A stretch of DNA of 64,000 nucleotides from Streptomyces sp. NBC_00178 (GCF_036206005.1 NZ_CP108143.1:5299501-5363500), one strand, 5' to 3'; counted from the stretch's first letter, positions 33,985-42,479 are shown. Notes: a model not told the origin generated them from the sequence alone. A program made the numbers and translations.

Positions 33985-34821
33985 ATGCCCCAGCACACCT
34001 CCGGGTCTGACCGCGCGGCAGTCCCACCGGCTGCGCGTGGCACGGTGCGCCCCGCCGCTCCTTCCTCGCTCGACGAGTTGTGGCGTTCGTACAAGACCAC
34101 CGGTGACGAGCGGCTGCGCGAGCAGCTGATCCTGCACTACTCGCCCCTGGTGAAATACGTGGCCGGGCGGGTCAGCGTCGGGCTGCCGTCCAACGTGGAG
34201 CAGGCGGACTTCGTCTCCTCGGGCGTCTTCGGGCTGATCGACGCCATCGAGAAGTTCGACATCGAGCGCGCGATCAAGTTCGAGACGTACGCGATCACCA
34301 GGATCCGCGGCGCGATGATCGACGAACTGCGCGCGCTGGACTGGATTCCCCGGTCCGTCCGGCAGAAGGCGCGCAACGTGGAGCGCGCCTACGCCACCCT
34401 GGAGGCGCAGTTGCGGCGCACCCCCTCGGAGGCCGAGGTCGCGGCGGAGATGGGCGTCGCCCTGGAGGAACTGCACGCGGTTTTCAGTCAGTTGTCGCTC
34501 GCCAACGTGGTCGCCCTGGAGGAACTGCTCCACGTCGGCGGAGAGGGCGGCGGCCGGCTGAGCCTCATGGACACACTTGAGGACACCGCCGCCGACAACC
34601 CGGTCGAGGTCGCCGAGGACCGTGAGCTCAGACGGCTGCTCGCCCGCGCGATCAACACGCTCCCCGACCGGGAGAAGACCGTGGTGACCCTCTACTACTA
34701 CGAGGGCCTGACCCTTGCCGAGATCGGCAACGTCCTCGGGGTCACCGAAAGCAGGGTCAGCCAGATCCACACCAAGTCCGTGCTGCAGCTCCGCGCGAAG
34801 CTGGCCGACGCCGGGCGCTGA
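33985..34821 (+). CDS. whiG: Sporulation sigma factor WhiG
   Basis: This 278-residue sigma factor of the sigma-28/FliA group is required for Streptomyces aerial hyphae to enter sporulation. Region 2 shows ILHYSPLVKYVAGRVSVGLPSNVEQADFVS and GLIDAIEKFDIERAIKFETYAITRIRGAMID. Region 3 is RTPSEAEVAAEMGV. Region 4 is LPDREKTVVTLYYYEGLTLAEIGNVLGVTESRVSQIHTK. Length equals the known protein. ATG 33985 is preceded by CAAGG about 10 bases upstream. Confidence 0.96.
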   Translation: MPQHTSGSDRAAVPPAARGTVRPAAPSSLDELWRSYKTTGDERLREQLILHYSPLVKYVAGRVSVGLPSNVEQADFVSSGVFGLIDAIEKFDIERAIKFETYAITRIRGAMIDELRALDWIPRSVRQKARNVERAYATLEAQLRRTPSEAEVAAEMGVALEELHAVFSQLSLANVVALEELLHVGGEGGGRLSLMDTLEDTAADNPVEVAEDRELRRLLARAINTLPDREKTVVTLYYYEGLTLAEIGNVLGVTESRVSQIHTKSVLQLRAKLADAGR

Positions 34822-34881
34822 CGGAGGCGGACCCCGGCCACCCGGCCGCGTACGCCCGCTCCCTTCCGCCGGGTGCCGCCG

Positions 34882-34887
34882 TAGAGT
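34882..34887 (+). promoter_or_regulatory. -10 element of the TetR gene (leaderless layout)
   Basis: TAGAGT ends 6 bases before the GTG at 34894, without room for a Shine-Dalgarno. The same hexamer precedes smc. Confidence 0.45.
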
Positions 34888-34893
34888 GGACGG

Positions 34894-35475
34894 GTGCCCA
34901 GGATTCGAGCGGCCTCCGTGGCCGAGCACCGGACCATGCAGCGCGGCGCCCTCCTGGACGCCGCTCGCTCCCTGCTGTCCGAGGGCGGTACGGAGGCGTT
35001 GACCTTCCCCGCCCTCGCCGAGCGCACCGGCCTCGCCAGGTCCTCCGTCTACGAGTACTTCCGCTCCCGCGCGGCCGTCGTCGAGGAGCTCTGCGCCGTC
35101 GATTTCCCCGTCTGGGCCGCCGAGGTCGAGAACGCCATGGAACGCGCCGGTACGCCCGAGGCGAAGATCGAGGCCTATGTGCGCCGGCAGCTCGACCTGG
35201 TCGGGGACCGCAGGCACCGCGCGGTCGTGGCCATCTCCGCGAGCGAACTGGACGCGGGTGCCAGGGAGAAGATCCGCGCGGCGCACGGCGGCCTGATCGC
35301 CATGATCGTCGAGGCGCTCGCCGACCTCGGCCACACCGAGCCGAGACTGGCGGCCATGCTGCTCCAGGGCTCCGTGGACGCGGCCGTCCGCCGGATCGAG
35401 CTGGGTGCGGCGGAGGAACCGGGCGTCGTCGCGGACACCGCCGTGTCCATGGTCCTGCGCGGCGTCCGGGGCTGA
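34894..35475 (+). CDS. TetR-family transcriptional regulator
   Basis: This 193-residue protein has the N-terminal TetR helix-turn-helix (LLDAARSLLSEGGTEALTFPALAERTGLARSSVYEYFRSRAAVVEELC, about 18-66) and an all-helical ligand domain of about 125 residues. Ligand and targets are unknown. It starts with GTG 34894 behind a TAGAGT hexamer. It lies between whiG and a convergent M23 gene, with a 35-base tandem repeat after its stop. Confidence 0.92.
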   Translation: MPRIRAASVAEHRTMQRGALLDAARSLLSEGGTEALTFPALAERTGLARSSVYEYFRSRAAVVEELCAVDFPVWAAEVENAMERAGTPEAKIEAYVRRQLDLVGDRRHRAVVAISASELDAGAREKIRAAHGGLIAMIVEALADLGHTEPRLAAMLLQGSVDAAVRRIELGAAEEPGVVADTAVSMVLRGVRG

Positions 35476-35484
35476 CCTCCGTAC

Positions 35485-35589
35485 GGGCGGCCCTCACGTC
35501 CGGGGCCGGCCGACGTGCAGGACGGCCCTCACCACCGGGGCCGGCCGACGTACCGGGCGGCGCCTACGTCCGGGGCCGGCCCGGTGTCC
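35485..35589. repeat. 35-base tandem repeat, three copies
   Basis: Units start at 35485, 35520 and 35555, each about 35 bases, sharing the core CCGGGGCCGGCC. Copies 1 and 2 differ at a handful of positions and copy 3 is more diverged. The last copy runs into the end of the M23 gene (stop at 35564). Each core can form a GGCCGGCC-type hairpin and may serve as termination between convergent genes. Confidence 0.75.
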
Positions 35590-36274
35590 GGACGGGTTCA
35601 GGGCCGGGCGCGGCATCGGGCAGCGGTACGCCCAGCACCGGCAGCAGCCGGGACGGCCCCCGCCGCAGCAGCGAGGGCGGCAGCAGCGTCAACGGATCCA
35701 GGTAGACGTCGCCGCGTCTGAGGCCCCAGTGGAGACATCCTCCGGTGCAGTGCGAGGGTGCCGGCCCGACGACGCCGACCAGCTGCCCGGCGGACACCTC
35801 GTCGCCCGCGGAGACCTCGGCCCGCACCGGCTCGTAGGTGAAGCGGAGCGGCGGCTCCCCGCTGCCGGCCACCGCGACCGAGACCACTCCGCGCCCCGCC
35901 ACCGGACCCGCGAAGACGACCCGGCCCGGAGCGGCGGCCCGCACCGGGGTGCCCGGCGGGGCCCCGAGGTCGACACCGCGGTGTCCCGGCGCGTACGGGC
36001 CGGCGGGCCGCTCCCACCCCCGCACGACCACGGGCCGCCCGGCCAGCGGCCAGGCCCGGTCCCTGCCCGCTCCCGGCGACCCCTCCGAGGCGGACACCGG
36101 CGTCACCGCAGCTGCCGACGCCGGTCTCCAGCCGGCGGAGACTCCCGGCAGGACGGCGAGCAGTCCTGCCGCCGACAGGACGAGCAGGACCGCGAGGAAC
36201 GCGGTCCGAGGGCGGGTCCCCGAAGGGCGGTCGGACGGGGGCCGGACTACGTTCATCACAGGTGTGCGGCGCAT
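35564..36274 (-). CDS. Membrane-anchored M23-family peptidase-like protein
   Basis: This 236-residue protein has a membrane segment at about residues 25-47 (FLAVLLVLSAAGLLAVLPG). The LytM/M23 fold follows, with GHRGVDLGAPPGTPVRAAAPGRVVFAGPVAG (first zinc His and Asp) near 97 and CLHWGLRRGDVYLDPL (HxG-type end motif, here HWG) near 180. Such enzymes cut peptidoglycan cross-links or act as inactive activators. It is divergent from rpsB and convergent with the TetR gene. Confidence 0.9.
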   Translation of the reverse strand: MRRTPVMNVVRPPSDRPSGTRPRTAFLAVLLVLSAAGLLAVLPGVSAGWRPASAAAVTPVSASEGSPGAGRDRAWPLAGRPVVVRGWERPAGPYAPGHRGVDLGAPPGTPVRAAAPGRVVFAGPVAGRGVVSVAVAGSGEPPLRFTYEPVRAEVSAGDEVSAGQLVGVVGPAPSHCTGGCLHWGLRRGDVYLDPLTLLPPSLLRRGPSRLLPVLGVPLPDAAPGPEPVRTPGRPRT

Positions 36275-36551
36275 GACCGAACCATCTCCCGGCGGCCCGT
36301 TCCGCGGGGATCATGGACCTCGCCTGTGGACGGCCGAGCCCTTGTGGACATCGCCGTCACCCGGCACTCGACGGGTCCCGTACACTTCTTCTGGCGATCC
36401 GGGTCACCGGGTCGACTTCGCACGCCCCTCCACCTCCCTCTCTGCGGACGGTGGCCGCGCCTCTCGGTCCTTCGTGGCACGGCGCGTCGGGGCGTCAGGC
36501 GCGACAGCAATCCTGCGGTCGCGACAACCGAGTACCTCAAGGAGTACGGCC

Positions 36552-37472
36552 ATGGCCGTCGTCACGATGCGGGAGCTGCTGGAAAGCGGCGTCCACTTCG
36601 GTCACCAGACCCGTCGCTGGAACCCGAAGATGAAGCGCTTCATCTTCACCGAGCGCAACGGCATCTACATCATCGACCTGCTCCAGTCGCTGTCGTACAT
36701 CGACCGCGCCTACGAGTTCGTCAAGGAGACCGTCGCCCACGGCGGCTCCATCATGTTCGTGGGTACGAAGAAGCAGGCCCAGGAGGCCATCGCCGAGCAG
36801 GCGACGCGCGTCGGCATGCCGTACGTCAACCAGCGTTGGCTCGGTGGCATGCTCACCAACTTCTCCACCGTCTACAAGCGCCTTCAGCGTCTGAAGGAGC
36901 TCGAGCTCATCGACTTCGAGGACGTGGCCGCCTCCGGCCTCACCAAGAAGGAGCTCCTGGTCCTCTCCCGTGAGAAGGCCAAGCTGGAGAAGACCCTCGG
37001 TGGTATCCGCGAGATGCAGAAGGTGCCCAGCGCCGTCTGGATCGTCGACACCAAGAAGGAGCACATCGCCGTCGGTGAGGCGCGCAAGCTCCACATCCCG
37101 GTCGTCGCGATCCTCGACACCAACTGCGACCCCGACGAGGTCGACTACAAGATTCCGGGCAACGACGACGCGATCCGCTCCGTCACCCTGCTCACCCGCG
37201 TGATCGCCGACGCCGTGGCCGAGGGCCTCATCGCCCGTTCCGGTGCCGCGACCGGTGACTCGAAGCCGGGCGAGAAGGCCGCCGGCGAGCCCCTCGCCGA
37301 GTGGGAGCGCGACCTGCTCGCGGGCGACAAGAAGGCCGACGCCGAGGGCACGGACGAGGTCCAGTCCTCCGCCGAGACCGAGAAGGCCGCCGACGCCGAG
37401 CCGGCCGCCGCCGCTGCCGAGCAGGACGAGGCCGCCGCCGAGGCTCCGGCCGCGGACGCCGAGCAGGCCTGA
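36552..37472 (+). CDS. rpsB: 30S ribosomal protein S2
   Basis: This 306-residue S2 has MAVVTMRELLESGVHFGHQTRRWNPKM at the start, with motifs YIIDLLQSLSYIDRAYEF, FVGTKKQAQEAI and IVDTKKEHIAVGEARKLHIPVVAILDTNCDPD. The last ~55 residues are an acidic Ala/Glu extension seen in Streptomyces. CAAGGAG precedes the ATG. The 277-base upstream region contains a possible -10 TACACT at 36381-36386. A long hairpin separates it from tsf. Confidence 0.97.
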   Translation: MAVVTMRELLESGVHFGHQTRRWNPKMKRFIFTERNGIYIIDLLQSLSYIDRAYEFVKETVAHGGSIMFVGTKKQAQEAIAEQATRVGMPYVNQRWLGGMLTNFSTVYKRLQRLKELELIDFEDVAASGLTKKELLVLSREKAKLEKTLGGIREMQKVPSAVWIVDTKKEHIAVGEARKLHIPVVAILDTNCDPDEVDYKIPGNDDAIRSVTLLTRVIADAVAEGLIARSGAATGDSKPGEKAAGEPLAEWERDLLAGDKKADAEGTDEVQSSAETEKAADAEPAAAAAEQDEAAAEAPAADAEQA

Positions 37473-37495
37473 CACCCGTCAGTCACGGCTGAATG

Positions 37496-37534
37496 ACGGC
37501 GGGGGCAGGTGCACTGGCACCGCCCCCGCCGTTC
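37496..37534 (+). terminator. Long hairpin between rpsB and tsf (attenuator/terminator)
   Basis: ACGGCGGGGGC (37496-37506) pairs with GCCCCCGCCGT (37522-37532), continued by GGTGC/GCACC around a bulged A and an ACTG loop, making 16 pairs. It lacks a strong T-tract, so partial read-through into tsf is likely. Confidence 0.75.
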
Positions 37535-37573
37535 ACCCGTAGATCTTTCAGACTTCGAGAGAGAAACAGACTC

Positions 37574-38410
37574 ATGGCGAACTACACCGCCGCTGACGTC
37601 AAGAAGCTCCGCGAGCTCACCGGCGCCGGCATGATGGACTGCAAGAAGGCGCTCGACGAGGCCGACGGCAACGTCGACGGCGCCGTCGAGGCGCTCCGCA
37701 TCAAGGGCCAGAAGGGCGTCGCCAAGCGCGAGGGCCGTTCTGCCGAGAACGGTGCCGTCGTCTCCCTCGTCTCCGAGGACAAGACGTCCGGCGTCCTGCT
37801 CGAGCTGAAGTGCGAGACGGACTTCGTCGCCAAGGGTGACAAGTTCCAGGCCGTCGCCAACACGCTCGCCGCCCACGTCGCCGCGACCTCCCCGGCCGAC
37901 ATCGAGGCGCTCCTCGCCTCGGAGATCGAGTCCGGCAAGACCGTCCAGGCGTACGTGGACGAGGCGAACGCGAACCTCGGCGAGAAGATCGTTTTGGACC
38001 GCTTCGCGCAGTTCGACGGTGCGTTCATCTCCGTGTACATGCACCGCACGATGCCCGACCTGCCGCCGCAGATCGGTGTCATGGTCGAGCTGGACAAGGC
38101 CGACGCCGATCTGGCCAAGGGCCTCGCCCAGCACATCGCCGCCTTCGCGCCGAAGTACCTCTCCCGCGAGGACGTCCCCGCCGAGATCGTCGAGGCCGAG
38201 CGCCGCGTCGCCGAGGAGACCACGCGCGCCGAGGGCAAGCCCGAGGCCGCGCTCCCGAAGATCGTCGAGGGTCGCGTCAACGGCTTCTTCAAGGAGGCCA
38301 CCCTCCTCGGCCAGCCCTACGCGCTGGACAACAAGAAGTCCGTCCAGAAGGTCCTGGACGAGGCCGGTGTGACCCTGAAGCGCTTCACGCGCATCAAGGT
38401 CGGCATCTGA
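37574..38410 (+). CDS. tsf: Translation elongation factor Ts
   Basis: This 278-residue guanine exchange factor for EF-Tu starts MANYTAADVKKLRELTGAGMMDCKKALDEADGN with the UBA-like N-terminal module and TDFVAKGDKF. The second half contains FAPKYLSREDVPAEIVEAER and ALPKIVEGRVNGFFKEATLLGQPYALDNKKSVQ. Standard length. ATG 37574 follows GAGAGAAAC. It is separated from rpsB and pyrH by long hairpins. Confidence 0.97.
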   Translation: MANYTAADVKKLRELTGAGMMDCKKALDEADGNVDGAVEALRIKGQKGVAKREGRSAENGAVVSLVSEDKTSGVLLELKCETDFVAKGDKFQAVANTLAAHVAATSPADIEALLASEIESGKTVQAYVDEANANLGEKIVLDRFAQFDGAFISVYMHRTMPDLPPQIGVMVELDKADADLAKGLAQHIAAFAPKYLSREDVPAEIVEAERRVAEETTRAEGKPEAALPKIVEGRVNGFFKEATLLGQPYALDNKKSVQKVLDEAGVTLKRFTRIKVGI

Positions 38411-38495
38411 GTCCGTCCGCGAACAACGGTGGACCCGATAGGGTCTGGTGCAGTCGTCGGCCGCACTCAGCCGTACGACCGCAGATCTGACGAGG

Positions 38496-38543
38496 AGGCC
38501 ATTGCCGCTGAGGGACGAGAGACCCACCGGCAATGGCCTTCTT
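38496..38543 (+). terminator. Hairpin between tsf and pyrH
   Basis: AGGCCATTGCCG (38496-38507) pairs perfectly with CGGCAATGGCCT (38528-38539) over a 20-base loop, followed by TCTTC. It probably ends most tsf transcripts or acts in the pyrH leader. Confidence 0.75.
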
Positions 38544-38567
38544 CGTATGTGCACGAGGAGAATCTCC

Positions 38568-39344
38568 ATGAACAAGGGCGCGGACGCCACACAGGGTGAC
38601 CACAAGCGCGACGACGGCACGATTTCCGGGCGCTTCATGCTGAAGCTCTCCGGCGAGGCCTTCGCGGGTGGCGGAGGCCTCGGCGTCGACCCCGACGTCG
38701 TGCACACCATCGCCCGCGAGATCGCCGCGGTCGTGCGTGACGGTGCGGAGATCGCGGTCGTCATCGGCGGCGGCAACTTCTTCCGTGGCGCAGAGCTCCA
38801 GCAGCGTGGCATGGACCGGGCACGGTCCGACTACATGGGCATGCTCGGCACCGTCATGAACTGCCTGGCGCTGCAGGACTTCCTGGAGAAGGAGGGCATC
38901 GACTCGCGCGTCCAGACCGCCATCACCATGGGCCAGGTCGCGGAGCCGTACATCCCGCTCCGTGCCGTGCGGCACCTGGAGAAGGGGCGCGTCGTGATCT
39001 TCGGCGCCGGCATGGGCATGCCGTACTTCTCCACCGACACGACCGCGGCCCAGCGCGCCCTGGAGATCGACGCCGAGGCGCTGCTGATGGGGAAGAACGG
39101 CGTGGACGGGGTCTACGACTCCGACCCGAAGGCCAACCCCGACGCGGTGAAGTTCGACGCCCTGGAGTACGGCGAGGTCATCGCCCGCGACCTCAAGGTC
39201 GCCGACGCCACCGCGATCACGCTGTGCCGTGACAACCAGCTTCCGATCCTCGTCTTCGAGTTGACCGCGGAGGGCAATATCGCCCGCGCGGTCAAGGGTG
39301 AGAAGATCGGCACGCTGGTGAGCGACCGGAGCACCCGGGCCTGA
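38568..39344 (+). CDS. pyrH: UMP kinase
   Basis: This 258-residue hexameric amino-acid-kinase-fold enzyme phosphorylates UMP to UDP. Motifs: FMLKLSGEAFAG near 23, VVIGGGNFFRGAEL near 65, DYMGMLGTVMNCLALQD, GAGMGMPYFSTDTTAAQRA and LMGKNGVDGVYDSDPK. ATG 38568 has GAGGAGAA upstream. It is followed by frr, as in most bacteria. Confidence 0.97.
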   Translation: MNKGADATQGDHKRDDGTISGRFMLKLSGEAFAGGGGLGVDPDVVHTIAREIAAVVRDGAEIAVVIGGGNFFRGAELQQRGMDRARSDYMGMLGTVMNCLALQDFLEKEGIDSRVQTAITMGQVAEPYIPLRAVRHLEKGRVVIFGAGMGMPYFSTDTTAAQRALEIDAEALLMGKNGVDGVYDSDPKANPDAVKFDALEYGEVIARDLKVADATAITLCRDNQLPILVFELTAEGNIARAVKGEKIGTLVSDRSTRA

Positions 39345-39459
39345 CGGCCCCGAAGATGGACAACGGCCTGCCGGTCGGACACCGTGCAGGTGAGGACGCG
39401 ACGCAGGATCCGCAGGGCCCGACGATGCCGGGTCCGCTCAAGACACGCAGGAGCACGTG

Positions 39460-40017
39460 GTGATCGAAGAAATCCTCCTCGAGGCCGAGGAGAAGATGGA
39501 GAAGGCCGTCGTGGTCGCGAAAGAGGACTTCGCGGCGATCCGTACCGGCCGCGCGCACCCGGCGATGTTCAACAAGATCGTCGCCGACTACTACGGCGCT
39601 CTGACCCCGATCAACCAGCTCGCCTCGTTCTCGGTGCCCGAGCCGCGGATGGCCGTGGTGACCCCGTTCGACAAGACGGCGCTGCGCAACATCGAGCAGG
39701 CGATCCGTGACTCCGACCTCGGCGTCAACCCGAGCAACGACGGCAACATCATCCGCGTGACGTTCCCCGAGCTCACGCAGGACCGCCGCAAGGAGTACAT
39801 CAAGGTCGCCAAGACCAAGGCCGAGGACTCCAAGATCTCGATCCGCTCCATCCGCCGCAAGGCCAAGGAGTCGCTGGACAAGCTCGTCAAGGACAAGGAG
39901 TCCGGCGAGGACGAGGTCCGCCGCGCCGAGAAGGAGCTCGACGACACCACCGCGAAGTACGTCGCGCAGGTGGACGAGCTGCTCAAGCACAAGGAAGCCG
40001 AGCTGCTCGAAGTCTGA
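39460..40017 (+). CDS. frr: Ribosome recycling factor
   Basis: This 185-residue RRF releases ribosomes after termination with EF-G. Motifs MIEEILLEAEEKMEKAV, FAAIRTGRAHPAMFN, VNPSNDGNIIRVTFPELTQDRRKEYIK and KELDDTTAKYVAQVDELLKHKEAELLEV are all normal. Two GTG codons (39457, 39460) are adjacent; 39460 has better spacing to AGGAG at 39449-39453. The stop overlaps the cdsA ATG (TGATG). Confidence 0.97.
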   Translation: MIEEILLEAEEKMEKAVVVAKEDFAAIRTGRAHPAMFNKIVADYYGALTPINQLASFSVPEPRMAVVTPFDKTALRNIEQAIRDSDLGVNPSNDGNIIRVTFPELTQDRRKEYIKVAKTKAEDSKISIRSIRRKAKESLDKLVKDKESGEDEVRRAEKELDDTTAKYVAQVDELLKHKEAELLEV

Positions 40018-41093
40018 TGAACGACTCCTCCTGGGGCGCCCAGCAGGGAGCCGGCTACTGGGGCACGCCCGAGATGGGGGCGGCCCCGGCGGGTCCCGCG
40101 AACGATGTGCACGCCGCCCAGCAGACTCGGCCCATGCCCATCGTGCCGGACGTTCCCGACGAAGGTAGAGACGCTGACGACCGGAACAGGGACGCCGCGC
40201 GCGTCAGCGGCCCCCTGTTCCGCGACGAGAGCCCGCAGGAGCCCATGTCCACCACGCTGCCCCCACAGCCGCAGAAGAAGCGTGCGGGGCGTGACCTGCG
40301 TGCCGCCATAGGGGTCGGCGTCGGCCTCGGTGCCCTCGTCGTCGGCTCGCTGTTCATCGTGAAGGCCGTCTTCGTCGGCGTGATCGCACTGGCGGTGGTG
40401 GTCGGGCTGTGGGAGCTCACCTCCCGCCTCAAGGAACGCAAGGGGATCAACGCGCCGCTCGTTCCGCTGGCCGTCGGCGGGGCCGCGATGGTCGTGGCCG
40501 GCTACGTCAGGGGGTCCGAAGGCGCCTGGGTCGCCATGGCGCTCACGGCGCTCGCGGTGCTCGTGTGGAGGATGACGGAGCCGCCCGAGGGCTACCTCAA
40601 GGACGTCACGGCCGGTGTGTTCGCCGTCTTCTACGTGCCGTTCCTCGCCACGTTCGTCGCGATGATGCTGACCGCGGACGACGGTCCGTGGCGCGTGCTC
40701 ACCTTCCTCCTGCTCACCGTGGTCAGCGACACCGGTGCGTACGCCGTCGGCTGGCGCTTCGGTACGCACAAGCTCGCGCCGCGCATCAGCCCCGGCAAGA
40801 CGCGTGAGGGCCTGTTCGGCGCGGTGGCCTTCGCGATGGTCGCCGGCGCGCTGTGCCTGCAGTTCCTGATCGACGACGGGACCTGGTGGCAGGGGCTCCT
40901 GATGGGCCTCGCCGTCGCCGCCAGCGCGACGCTGGGGGATCTCGGCGAGTCCATGATCAAGCGGGACCTGGGGATCAAGGACATGGGCACGCTGCTGCCC
41001 GGCCACGGCGGCATCATGGACCGGCTCGACTCGCTGCTGCCGAGCGCTCCGGTCGTGTGGCTGCTGCTGGTGCTGTTCGTCGGATCCGGCTGA
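40017..41093 (+). CDS. cdsA: Phosphatidate cytidylyltransferase
   Basis: This 358-residue membrane enzyme makes CDP-diacylglycerol from phosphatidic acid and CTP. A hydrophilic N-terminal extension of about 95 residues precedes eight or so membrane helices. Conserved segments are VVSDTGAYAVGWRFGTHKLAPRISPGKTREG and the CDS signature LGDLGESMIKRDLGIKDMGTLLPGHGGIMDRLDSLL. It is translationally coupled to frr and ends with a perfect terminator. Confidence 0.95.
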   Translation: MNDSSWGAQQGAGYWGTPEMGAAPAGPANDVHAAQQTRPMPIVPDVPDEGRDADDRNRDAARVSGPLFRDESPQEPMSTTLPPQPQKKRAGRDLRAAIGVGVGLGALVVGSLFIVKAVFVGVIALAVVVGLWELTSRLKERKGINAPLVPLAVGGAAMVVAGYVRGSEGAWVAMALTALAVLVWRMTEPPEGYLKDVTAGVFAVFYVPFLATFVAMMLTADDGPWRVLTFLLLTVVSDTGAYAVGWRFGTHKLAPRISPGKTREGLFGAVAFAMVAGALCLQFLIDDGTWWQGLLMGLAVAASATLGDLGESMIKRDLGIKDMGTLLPGHGGIMDRLDSLLPSAPVVWLLLVLFVGSG

Positions 41094-41125
41094 CACGGCG
41101 CAGCAACCGTTCCACGCCAGGGCTG

Positions 41126-41163
41126 ACGGGGCCCGCCGTCCATGGACGGCGGGCCCCGTTTTC
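41126..41163 (+). terminator. Strong intrinsic terminator after cdsA
   Basis: A 34-base near-perfect palindrome (ACGGGGCCCGCCGTCC at 41126-41141 with its complement to 41159) is followed by TTTT. Confidence 0.92.
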
Positions 41164-41319
41164 CGTGCGTCGGTCAACGGCGCCTGGGAAACCTCCATCC
41201 GTTCCCGCGGGCCGTACGAGTACGAACACCTCGCACGGGGCCCGGACCGCGGCCGGGGAGGCGAGCGTCTGCCGGTGCCGTCCGTGCCGCGTGGGCCGGC
41301 GCCCCGTCCGGAGGCGGGT

Positions 41320-41661
41320 TCACAGCACCCCGAGCTCCCTGTCCGGTCGGCAGTACGGGCAGGCCGTGACCCCGTCCTGGGTGAGTGCGCGCAGAGCCTG
41401 CTCCCGGGTCATCGCCTCGGTCCGCTTTCCGCCCATGCCGCAGTCGCCGGTGTGTACGGAGTCCGCCTGGTTCCCGCCACCCGCGCGCAGCACGGACAGC
41501 TTCCAGCCGGCCACCGGCGGTGGCTTTGCGCGGGCCGCCCGGACGGCCGAGGCCTCCCGCTCCTCCAGCTCGGCGATGGTCCGATCGGTCCGGCCGAGCT
41601 GATAGGCCTGCCACTCGCGCACGATGCGGAGGCGATCCAGACGGGAAAGGTTATCGGACAC
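41320..41661 (-). CDS. DUF6233 family protein
   Basis: This 113-residue protein starts MSDNLSRLDRLRIVREWQAYQLGRTDRTIAELEERE and ends with MTREQALRALTQDGVTACPYCRPDRELGVL, including VHTGDCGMGGKR and a CPYC pair that resemble a small Cys/His cluster. This matches the DUF6233 family as I know it, widespread and often multi-copy in Streptomyces, with unknown function. GTG 41661 is chosen because TAGAAT (41674-41669 on this strand) ends 7 bases before it. It is divergent from the interrupted gene at 41812. Confidence 0.8.
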   Translation of the reverse strand: MSDNLSRLDRLRIVREWQAYQLGRTDRTIAELEEREASAVRAARAKPPPVAGWKLSVLRAGGGNQADSVHTGDCGMGGKRTEAMTREQALRALTQDGVTACPYCRPDRELGVL

Positions 41662-41668
41662 ATATTCG

Positions 41669-41674
41669 ATTCTA
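41669..41674 (-). promoter_or_regulatory. -10 element of the DUF6233 gene (leaderless layout)
   Basis: TAGAAT on the minus strand ends 7 bases before the GTG at 41661. There is no Shine-Dalgarno. Confidence 0.5.
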
Positions 41675-41773
41675 GGTGCTGGTGTTCTGCCACGCGCACT
41701 CCCTCCCCGCTGTCCGGTGCCGCCGGACTTCGACCCTGTTCCGACCAACTGGAACCAATTGACGTGCGGGAGG

Positions 41774-41803
41774 GGCTGGCACCGACTGATCACCGTGCGT
41801 AGG
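41774..41803 (+). promoter_or_regulatory. Promoter of the gene at 41812
   Basis: CTGGCA (41774-41779), 18 bases, TAGGGT (41798-41803). The -10 ends 8 bases before the ATG, giving a leaderless transcript. Confidence 0.5.
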
Positions 41804-41811
41804 GTTCCGCC

Positions 41812-42114
41812 ATGGGTGACGAGATCACGACCACGATCGGCCGGAAGCTGTACTCGTTCGACGGTCGTGTACTGGAGATCTTCGGTGGTGACGTCTGCCG
41901 CTTCCACATACGCCACATGTACCTGCGCGTGACCGGCCCCGACCGGAAGGGCAAGCGGACGGTGGAGATATCGCATGGCCGGCCGGAACTCCCCGGCGGG
42001 CGCTAGATATGGCACTACACGGCCGGGGAATGGGAGCAGGCCCACGGACTGGCCTCGCTGCTGGAAGTGGTACAGGCAGCCATCGACTCCCCCTCGGGAC
42101 ACGAGACCGCGTGA
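41812..42114 (+). pseudogene. Small conserved Streptomyces gene interrupted by an in-frame TAG
   Basis: From ATG 41812 the frame encodes 64 residues (MGDEITTTIGRKLYSFDGRV, then IFGGDVCRFHIRHMYLRV and GPDRKGKRTVEISHGR) and then TAG at 42004-42006. Beyond the stop the same frame continues for 35 codons with a protein-like sequence (IWHYTAGEWEQAHGLASLLE, VVQAAID) to TGA at 42112-42114. Without the stop it would be a 100-residue protein. It is therefore a probable nonsense mutant or, less likely, a read-through gene. The function of the family is unknown to me. It has a leaderless-type promoter, and its neighbour is the divergent DUF6233 gene. Confidence 0.65.
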
Positions 42115-42479
42115 CCCGGACCGCCTGCCGGAACCCCGGCGACTGCGGCCGGGACGACTTCGACGGTCCAGAGGCGGACCGGTGTGATGCCTCTGGGGGG
42201 GGGTGATCAGGGCGTACGCGGTCCGGCCCCGGTTGCGTCGCCCCTGAGCCTACGGCGCGCCTGGTGGCCCCTTCGCTCGGACCACCGGGCGGCAGCCGCA
42301 TGTGAACCGGTCCAGGCGCAGAGGGCGGCGCAGGACGCTTCCCGCCGTGCGATCGGTCACTGTCCCCGCACCGCGCCGTGCCACCGGCGCCCGTCAGAGG
42401 CCCGTCGGCGGCCCCCGCGTGGCCCCTGGTCCGCCGGCGGACCCGGGTACCTCGGCGTGTCTGCGACACTGGAGGAACC
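42115..42479. other. Intergenic region upstream of rlmN with a G9 run
   Basis: No gene is seen in these 365 bases. A run of nine G at 42195-42203 is the longest homopolymer I noticed. GGAGGAACC at 42471-42479 is the rlmN ribosome binding site. Confidence 0.55.
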
